From assembly GCA_937141995.1 (NCBI GenBank), contig CAKZQX010000185.1, positions 1-6,562 on the forward strand: a DNA stretch of 6,562 nucleotides. The letters are read 5' to 3'. A model generated the notes under the pieces. The model saw nothing but the letters and a program-made list of their open reading frames with translations. It ran no database searches and was not told the origin of the DNA. This document shows, in pieces, positions 5,823 to 6,562 of this stretch. Numbering within the stretch: the stretch's first letter is position 1; each line of letters starts with the position of its first letter. Made by a program: the position numbers and the translations under genes. This stretch comes from an uncultured Chloroflexaceae bacterium (GTDB lineage Bacteria > Chloroflexota > Chloroflexia > Chloroflexales > Chloroflexaceae).

Positions 5823-5884
5823 CGTACGCTGTCACACAATATGCGCTTCCCTGGAACGCCGGGTGAAATATGACAGCTCGTACG
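5823..5884. repeat. Inverted repeat upstream of the sigma factor gene
   Basis: CGTACGCTGTCA (5823-5834) pairs with TGACAGC (5871-5877) plus GTACG (5880-5884), giving 12 bp with a 2-base bulge around a 36-base loop. It lies 117 bases ahead of the sigma start codon, where a promoter or leader structure would be expected. I could not identify a convincing sigma-70 promoter in 5707-5916. Confidence 0.45.
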
Positions 5885-5916
5885 CTATTAAACGAGTCCG
5901 ACACTGGTTTTCAGGC

Positions 5917-5945
5917 AAAAAAAACCAGGAGTGTCGCTCTCCTGG
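5917..5945 (-). terminator. Intrinsic terminator with no visible gene in front
   Basis: CCAGGAG (5925-5931) pairs with CTCCTGG (5939-5945) around a 7-base loop. On the minus strand the stem is followed by eight T (complement of 5917-5924). It would stop minus-strand transcripts arriving from the right before they reach the sigma gene. No complete minus-strand gene lies between here and the right edge. Confidence 0.85.
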
Positions 5946-6084
5946 CGATAATTATCGGGGTATTACCCCGGTACGCTACCTGGGATGTTACTGATCATGG
6001 TTGCGGCACGCGTGGGTGCGTATCCTGTACAACTGGTATAGTGTATCACAAAGACGCGCTTATGTCAATCCCATGTTTTGCACT
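5946..6084. other. Gene-free stretch left of repeat copies 2 and 3
   Basis: No credible gene is seen. A short hairpin CGGGGT-ATT-ACCCCG lies at 5956-5970. A TGGTATAGT word at 6035-6042 with its preceding bases resembles an extended -10 on the plus strand but has no proper -35. Short open frames here have no ribosome sites. Confidence 0.5.
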
Positions 6085-6253
6085 GTTACACGATCTATGC
6101 GAACGGCGCTCAAATGGGACGTTTGCCGGATGAAAGGCAGAAACGCCGCCGGCAGGGTGGAAAAGATAAAGAAGTATCATGCTGCCGCAGGCGAATCCGG
6201 TTTTCATGTGAGGCTATGGCTAACTCGACCGCCCACTGCGTATGTCGTATAAC
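6085..6253 (+). mobile_element. MITE-like inverted-repeat element, copy 2
   Basis: The ends are GTTACACGATCTATGCGAAC (6085-6104) and the complement of 6234-6253, GTTATACGACATACGCAGTG. The central hairpin has arms CGCCGCCGGCAG (6144-6155) and CTGCCGCAGGCG (6182-6193), again 10 of 12 paired with the same two-base internal mismatch as copy 1. An outer stem pairs ATGAAA (6130-6135) with TTTCAT (6202-6207). The apical part is only 26 bases long, and the 19-bp palindrome of copy 1 is missing. This is the most diverged copy at its ends. It abuts copy 3 with no spacer and has no coding capacity. Confidence 0.68.
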
Positions 6254-6431
6254 GTTACACGAGTTACGCGGTGGCTAATCAAACTGGGCGCTTGTGCCCG
6301 ATAACGGCCGGATTCGCCTGCGGCAACATGGTACGTGAACAAGCATACCATCTTCCGCCCTGCCGGCGGCGAATCTGGCCGTTCCTGCCGATGAGCACTC
6401 GATTCGGAACCGACCGCGTACGTTGTGTAAC
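6254..6431 (-). mobile_element. MITE-like inverted-repeat element, copy 3 (inverted)
   Basis: The ends are GTTACACGAGTTACGCGGTG (6254-6273) and the complement of 6412-6431, GTTACACAACGTACGCGGTC, the best-matching pair of the three copies. The internal sequence aligns with copies 1 and 2 only after reverse complementing. The central hairpin is long: 6303-6318 pairs with 6368-6383 almost perfectly (AACGGCC with GGCCGTT, GGATTCGCC with GGCGAATCT). Inside it CGGCA pairs with TGCCG, and ATGGTA (6328-6333) with TACCAT (6346-6351). Side hairpins can form at 6288-6301 (GGGC/GCCC) and 6381-6409 (GTTCC/GGAAC). It has no coding capacity. Confidence 0.75.
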
Positions 6432-6562
6432 TTTACAGAATGGCGTGCGGCAGCCATGCTGCCGTCTGTGGCATAACCGCTACCTGCCCTGTCGCTTCGC
6501 TATCTACGCCTAACTGCCTAACTACACGACCGGCGATCCACCGGCCCGCCAAACCGGATCTG
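6432..6562. other. Right-edge stretch; no assigned gene
   Basis: The stretch holds a small hairpin (CGGCAG 6448-6453 with CTGCCG 6459-6464) and an 8-base tandem repeat GCCTAACT at 6508-6523. A minus-strand frame is open from the right edge for 42 codons to a TAA at 6433-6435 and could be the tail of a gene outside the window. I cannot identify it, and another minus frame that ends sooner is also possible. Confidence 0.4.

Noticed and set aside
6034..6042. TGGTATAGT as an extended -10 promoter on the plus strand
   Set aside because: No acceptable -35 lies 16-18 bases upstream and no gene follows; too weak to annotate.
6271..6513. Short plus-strand frame of 80 codons, and others in 6001-6278
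   Set aside because: They run through the repeat copies, have no ribosome sites, and their products are Arg/Cys-rich without recognisable folds.
5931..6562. Possible tRNA, CRISPR array or attachment site in the gene-poor end
   Set aside because: No T-loop or cloverleaf tRNA bases, no regularly spaced identical repeats, and no integrase; the repeats are the palindromic elements described.

Overview
The window is bacterial chromosome with dense protein-coding DNA and one gene-poor, repeat-rich end. The UvrA, LeuB and sigma-70 proteins, and the two small unplaced proteins, read like genes of the phylum Chloroflexota, class Chloroflexia. That placement is a judgement from protein flavour, not from a search. 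Strong Shine-Dalgarno sites and intrinsic terminators are easy to read throughout.

Layout. (1) 2-952, plus strand: the C-terminal third of UvrA, cut by the left edge. (2) 1037-2146, plus: a complete leuB with a perfect ribosome binding site. (3) 2161-2363: a 203-base inverted-repeat element in the gap between leuB and a converging minus-strand operon. It contains a probable leuB terminator and supplies the stop codon of the facing gene. (4) 3598 down to 2360, minus: a likely three-gene operon made of a 61-aa protein of unknown function, a 72-aa two-helix membrane protein and a RibD-C/dihydrofolate-reductase-type pyrimidine reductase. (5) 4236 down to 3763, minus: an SRPBCC (polyketide cyclase/START-like) protein with a near-consensus promoter that carries two 14-base direct repeats, and a strong terminator. 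(6) 5706 down to 4690, minus: an RpoD-type sigma-70 factor with an intrinsic terminator and a ribosome binding site in a hairpin loop. (7) 5738-6562: no convincing complete gene. This stretch holds a minus-strand terminator and two more copies of the 2161-2363 element, lying back to back at 6085-6431.

The main unexplained signal is the repeat family. Its three copies (203, 169 and 178 bases) share about 20-base terminal inverted repeats around the core TACGCG, and a central hairpin with the same 2x2 internal mismatch. The arm sequences differ between copies while pairing is kept. Each copy can be drawn as a cruciform with side hairpins. No transposase is present in the window, so the elements look like non-autonomous, MITE-like or REPIN-like units. 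I do not recognise the family. The second signal of interest is the SRPBCC promoter, whose arrangement looks like a repressor-controlled site.
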